DNA of 64,000 nt. Source: Plutella xylostella (Eukaryota > Arthropoda > Insecta > Lepidoptera > Plutellidae). Shown here one piece after another: positions 59,597 to 64,000 of the stretch; the stretch's first letter is position 1, and every line of letters begins with the position of its first letter. Position numbers and translations under genes: made by a program. The notes beneath the pieces are model-generated. The model was not told the DNA's origin, did not search any database, and was given only the letters and a program-made list of their open reading frames with translations. The stretch lies in NCBI RefSeq assembly GCF_932276165.1, contig NC_063986.1:632501-696500 (forward strand), written 5' to 3'.

Positions 59597-59774
59597 CAAA
59601 GGCCAAGAATATAAAAAAAAAATATTTAAAAACGTCATTCCATAATGGTCTACTGCTTGATGAAGGTCTCCCGAAACGATTATTATATTACCCTGTTCTC
59701 TATCAGGCTGAAAGGCGTATGCCATGGTACTAGAAATAATAGTAAGTTATGTTGAAAACGCGATAAGTACACAA

Positions 59775-59968
59775 ATTAGTTCCCGCGAGCATCGCTTCGC
59801 TCTAAAAAGTTTTCCCGTGGGAATTCCGGAATTAAAAGTAGCCTATGTTCTTTCTCAGGGTCTAGACCAAATGTATACCAAATTTAATTCCAATCCGTTC
59901 AGTAGTTTTGGCGTGAAAGAGTAATAACAGACAGACACAGTTACTTTCGCATTTATTTAGTTAGGATT
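59775..59968 (+). repeat. Dispersed repeat, copy with short CAGA tract
   Basis: It shares AAAAAGTTTTCCCGTGGGAA, GTAGCCTATGTTCTTTC and CAGTAGTTTTGGCGTGAAAG with 26921-27165 but has only a short CAGACAGACA stretch before AGTTACTTTCGC. Confidence 0.8.
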
Positions 59969-62120
59969 CATTTAAAAAAAATTATAGATTTATGAAGAAG
60001 AGATTACCATTCAAACGCATAATAAATAAAATTATATACCTAAACAACCAATTGATAAAATCGTATTTGTAAATTTGTAATAAAATAATTTAATGTCAAT
60101 GTCTGTTACTTACATAGGTCTACGTTAATCTTTTCAGGCAGAGTGTTCCCTCTCGTAAAAGAGGTTTAAGCTTTCATTTCACGATGGCTCGGTGCATTCT
60201 ACTCAATCCCCGCTATATCTACAGCTGGATGACGCGTTGTTAGCAGAAACAAAGGTTTTGAGAATTGAGGCCTAGTTTCAGAGTTCTCTCATCGACACTA
60301 CGAACGTTTCTGAACGTTCAACATCATTCGGTAAGTATTAAGTAGATATAATATATGTTTTAATATTTGTGGTGACCAATAAAGATATATTCTATTCTAT
60401 TCTATCCTATATCAAGAACTTTAAAACTGTGCAAGAGGCACTTTTTAGATCCCCTTCAAGTTTCGGGGTGAGGCGTGGGGGTAATGTGTCAAAACCCCAC
60501 GCCGCCATTGGTGCGCGTTATGCCGCACGGCCGCTATTGGTCTATTGAGGCAAGGATATGCTCCTAATCCTCTCTTATAATTCGCTCATTAATACAACAT
60601 TTTGCTCTTCTTTGCCGGGCGTTTTGAGATAGTATTATAGTTGAGAAGTGTATCAGTAATAACTCTCAACCGCTTCGGACAATATAACCACACATTTTAC
60701 AGCTTTATAACCCCTAAAGTGTTAAGAGTGCATTCAAAATAAATCGTGCATATAAATATTTTAGTGTCACATAACAAGTTTACAGTTTGTATGAGAATCG
60801 ACTTAGAGTGACTCACTTCAGCTGAGATGGAGCCCATCAACACTTTGTATACGCTCAGTAGTAGAGTTTAACTTTTACGAAATTAAAAAGAATACTAGGA
60901 TAGTATCAGTGAAAAGTATTATAATCACAAATTATAATGATTTAAAGGGTTTTTTATGGGATAACCTCCGGTGAATTTAATGAAGTACTTTTTGACCATT
61001 TTTATATAATTATCTTTACTATCATACACAATTCAGTCTCTTCTCTAAAAGGTCTCGTCTGGATTTTCACAACCCTCGTCTTATTGTGCTATAAATCAGC
61101 GCCAAATCTACTGAACACTAAAATTGTAAGGAAAAAACTCATTTTATATATTACTGTAGACATTTCCAATAACTTTAAAACCCCTTTATTATTTCCAGTT
61201 GTCAGGCCAATATAAGCTGTATGCTATTGGATTAAAAGTGAAAATTTTAGAGTGGTTAAAGCTAATGGCTTTTCTTTCGTAGCAATATTGTAAAGTTGGC
61301 TCTAGAAAAAACACGGCTTGTGGTTGTTATAATAATAAACATGATAGAATAAATATTGTTATTGTACCTTGTAGTTATAGTCAAAAAATTTAAAACTGAA
61401 ACCTTCAGGATTTAAAAATAATTTTAAACTCGAATTGTACTGCCAAGTAAAAATACAAAAACGGGAATACAGTTTATTAATGAGCGACATTCATTAGGTT
61501 CCATTTTGCCAGCCCATAAAAAGGCCCGCCATTTTGAAACATAACCTACAGTCACAGACGAAAGAATTCCAATTAGTAAGATACCTTTAATAAAAGCTCT
61601 AAACTGTTTGAGAAGCGAGTTTTTACTGCAAACCGTTATCCAAGGTGGCGAGAGAAGGTGGAATTTAATTAGTCAACTTAGACAATTCGTTGTCGCCCGA
61701 AAACTAAGATCCGAACCGTCTTTGATGAATTAAGAGAAGCCTTCAGTGCTGGGAGTTTTAATTGATGTCTTTGTTTAGTGTGGCTAAATGCTGTGTTTAT
61801 GAGTTTTAGGGAGAAGAAGTAAGAATAGCGAATTGGTTTTGGCTGTTAAACTTGCACTCTTATCGTTTAATGATCTGTACCTGGAAGGAATAATCTCTCT
61901 CTATTCATTTTAGAGGCAGGAATAAAAGTGTGTAGAATTTTAAACGGCTCCACTTTTAAGTTAGTTTTGTACCAACTATCACATTCTTTCTATTTTTCGA
62001 TTTCACAATATCGACTAGGCTAAATCTGTCTTTATTATATTACAGAGCCGTGTTACAGCCACGGTAAGAGTGAACTATTAGCAAAGGACACTAGTTGATG
62101 TATTCTGAGACTATTATCAC
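59969..62120. other. Intergenic region
   Basis: No gene recognised. A TTCTA-repeat tail after AATAAAGATATA at about 60380-60410 marks a retroelement 3' end on the + strand. Confidence 0.45.
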
Positions 62121-62225
62121 TATCATCGGCCCATAGTCATCCTCTGCTAGGTAGAGACCTCCTCTCCCAACACTTTGTCTCCGGCTTTCTTCGTCCAATC
62201 ACTACAACCCTGTCAAGAACAAGCT
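62121..62225 (-). mobile_element. Degenerate LINE 3' fragment
   Basis: CATAGTCATCCTCTGCTAGG and CTCCTCTCCCAACACTTTGT resemble the minus-strand fragment at 55868 (CAATAATCATCCACTGCTGG, GCCTCTCCCAAGGAGTG). Confidence 0.6.
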
Positions 62226-62233
62226 AGGAACAA

Positions 62234-62345
62234 AACAGTACAAAAAGGCGGCCTTATTGCTTGAAGCAATACTACCGGCAACTTTTCTACTAGCAGCCAA
62301 CGCTGCATTTCTTACAGTAGTATTATCCATATTGAATCATCGTTT
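62234..62345 (-). repeat. LINE-like 3' UTR fragment
   Basis: GTACAAAAAGGCGGCCTTAT on the + strand is the complement of the 42430 repeat. It is directly adjacent to the LINE fragment at 62121-62225. Confidence 0.55.
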
Positions 62346-63512
62346 TTCTTTCTGTCCTTCATTACATTGTTCTTTCATATGTAAGGGCGTTGTAGCAAGT
62401 TGTAACTGTGTTCGCTACAGGCAGGGTGCACCAGGGTCGTTGACCTGTGTCCGCTCGATAGCTGAAATGCAGCCTGCGCCATAGCTGCCTTTATTATCGT
62501 ATACTTATATGTGCAGGGTGGATTTTTGTCAGTGGACTTCAAGTTGATATGTCAAAGTGCCCGTAATAACGAACAATTTTCAACTAATAACTCTGAAAGT
62601 CGCGTAAACAAGTAAGTGTGGAGTGTCCGTAGTGCGGAAAGGAAACAGCCGAATACCATGGAAGCTAGTTTATTACTGACAGCTAATTTGACAGATGCCC
62701 TTATATAAACGTGATATATTGAGTATGAATGGTCTGGAGACGAAATAGACGGACGTTCCCCTCTGCCGAGGTAGTGGGCCAGAAAGGCCCACCGATTTAT
62801 AAAAACTAGTTGCAGTCTCATTTTTCACTAGACTCAATCTAGTAGGCAAAGCGTTCGTTTCATTGAAAATGATTTGTTCACATACTAAAATGACAGCTTC
62901 ATTTCATAAAATATTCGGATTTCCGGATTTGTTCACAGATTTGATGGTCTTCGGTCATGGTTTATTGTTATTAGCCGTTGCCTAGCAACCAATGACAAAA
63001 AAATGCAATAGTGATGTACGGGTACGTAGTTACCTATGTATTTATCGACAAAAAAGGTCATAGTTGGGAAGCGTCCGTAGTCGAGTTGGCTTTAGTGATC
63101 GTTACTGATCACTGATGCTAAGCAACACATGGCACGTCAGCCTTTGGATTTGTGACCGATTTCAAATGTTTTTTTTCTGGGTGCTTCCGGGCTTCGGACG
63201 GCACTTTAAGTCGTGAGTCAGAGGCCTTCGGGCAGCTTGAATACATCTGACAGTCGGGTTGCTCACTTACCCGACAACTTCAGTGCATTAATTGTACTCA
63301 TCAAAAACGGCGATACGGCTCGCGTCCGACGTGAGTTGGTACAAATATAGCACCAAAAAAACTACTTAGTATATGTGCGTCATTTATTTGTTACTTAGGT
63401 ATTCGTTTTTAGGATAAGGTATTTAAATAAAGGCATCGTTTAATAATCACTCATAAATTCACTAATTTAAAATTAATATTTCCAATCCATGTTCTCGAAT
63501 TCATTGATAACA
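62346..63512. other. Intergenic region
   Basis: No gene recognised; short frames lack protein-like character. Confidence 0.45.
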
Positions 63513-63588
63513 CTTATCGATAATTGTTACATCCATTGGCAATAAAAATGACGACACTGTGTTCATTATTAAATGTCACTTCACATAA
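63513..63588 (+). repeat. Direct repeat, left copy
   Basis: CTTATCGATAATTGTTACAT and then GACACTGTGTTCATTATTAA; repeated with about five mismatches at 63926-64000. Confidence 0.8.
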
Positions 63589-63768
63589 CCCTTATTGCTG
63601 GGAATTAAAACTCATAATGACATGTCCCATGAGACATAATCAAGGTAAACGGTAAAATTTCCCCCCGCAAAAATTGGCAGACTTTTTTGTATCAAGAAAA
63701 ATCGCTATGACGCTTCCCGAGGGTACACCCGAGTCCGCGTTGTTCTATGGATAACACTTTCAGATGAC

Positions 63769-63919
63769 AAGCGCTCAACGCGCGTTTTGATAACGCGCGT
63801 TTACAACTACATACATTTTATTCAGGCTGTACACATGCTAACGCACGTCGCGTGGAATAAAATGTAGGAAGTTGTAAATGCGCGTCATCAAAACGCGCGT
63901 TGAGCGCTTGTCATCTGAA
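63769..63919. mobile_element. Foldback element with 65-bp arms
   Basis: Arms 63769-63833 and 63855-63919 are reverse complements (CAGATGACAAGCGCTCAACG at the left, CGTTGAGCGCTTGTCATCTG at the right) around a 21-base centre. Each arm also contains several CGCGCGT words. No clear target-site duplication. Confidence 0.75.
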
Positions 63920-63925
63920 CCTGGT

Positions 63926-64000
63926 CTTATCGATAATTGTTACATCCGTAGGCAAGAAAAATGAAGACACTGTGTTCATTATTAAATGTCACTTCACGTA
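63926..64000 (+). repeat. Direct repeat, right copy (cut by window end)
   Basis: Second copy of the 63513 unit, reaching the last base of the window, so its true length is unknown. Confidence 0.8.

Overview
This is AT-rich insect nuclear DNA, almost certainly from a moth or butterfly (Lepidoptera). The evidence is a head-to-tail cluster of small His/Val/Pro-rich cuticular protein genes, each with a tiny first exon inside the signal peptide, together with a dense population of MITEs, tRNA-derived SINEs and 5'-truncated LINEs with (GAT)n or poly(A) tails of lepidopteran type. The gene models below come from reading splice signals and frames by eye.

Layout. 0.3-4.5 kb: a nearly full-length APE-type LINE (endonuclease, reverse transcriptase, C-terminal C2H2 finger) with a likely 12-bp target-site duplication and one in-frame stop. 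6.2-6.8 kb: two small TA-flanked MITEs. 7.4-10.3 kb: an intact 941-codon reverse transcriptase ORF with an N-terminal zinc finger and a C-terminal PD-D..K nuclease-like domain, the architecture of RLE-type (R2-like) retroelements. 10.4-14.8 kb: LINE debris, further MITEs, short hairpins and an exon-like piece of a THAP zinc finger without a usable start.

15.3-33.7 kb: five cuticular protein genes on the + strand (coding parts at 15.39-16.17, 19.60-20.22, 22.33-24.34, 27.53-28.03 and 31.99-33.27 kb). All share a TATA box, a first coding exon of 4 (once 9) codons, a phase-0 intron inside the signal peptide, and one GC-rich second exon encoding repeats such as PVVHSV or PVVAH. They look like products of tandem duplication and are probably structural proteins secreted into cuticle. 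Introns and spacers hold transposon pieces, including a near-perfect 133-bp-arm hairpin and a 432-bp Harbinger-like MITE.

33.7-64 kb: mostly non-coding. The one clear host coding feature is a 100-bp internal exon on the - strand (40.0-40.1 kb) that reads as the ECL1-TM3-DR segment of a peptide-type rhodopsin-family GPCR resembling the SIFamide/NPFF receptor group; its other exons were not found. The rest is a mosaic of MITE families, a LINE C-terminal fragment on the - strand (55.9-56.3 kb), microsatellites, local duplications and two short segments of unknown coding potential (36.6-36.8 and 59.4-59.6 kb).

No CRISPR array, rRNA, convincing standalone tRNA or bacterial feature was seen. The most interesting objects are the intact RLE-type retroelement ORF, the cuticular gene cluster with its shared terminal module, the GPCR exon, and the MITE families represented by several copies in this one window.
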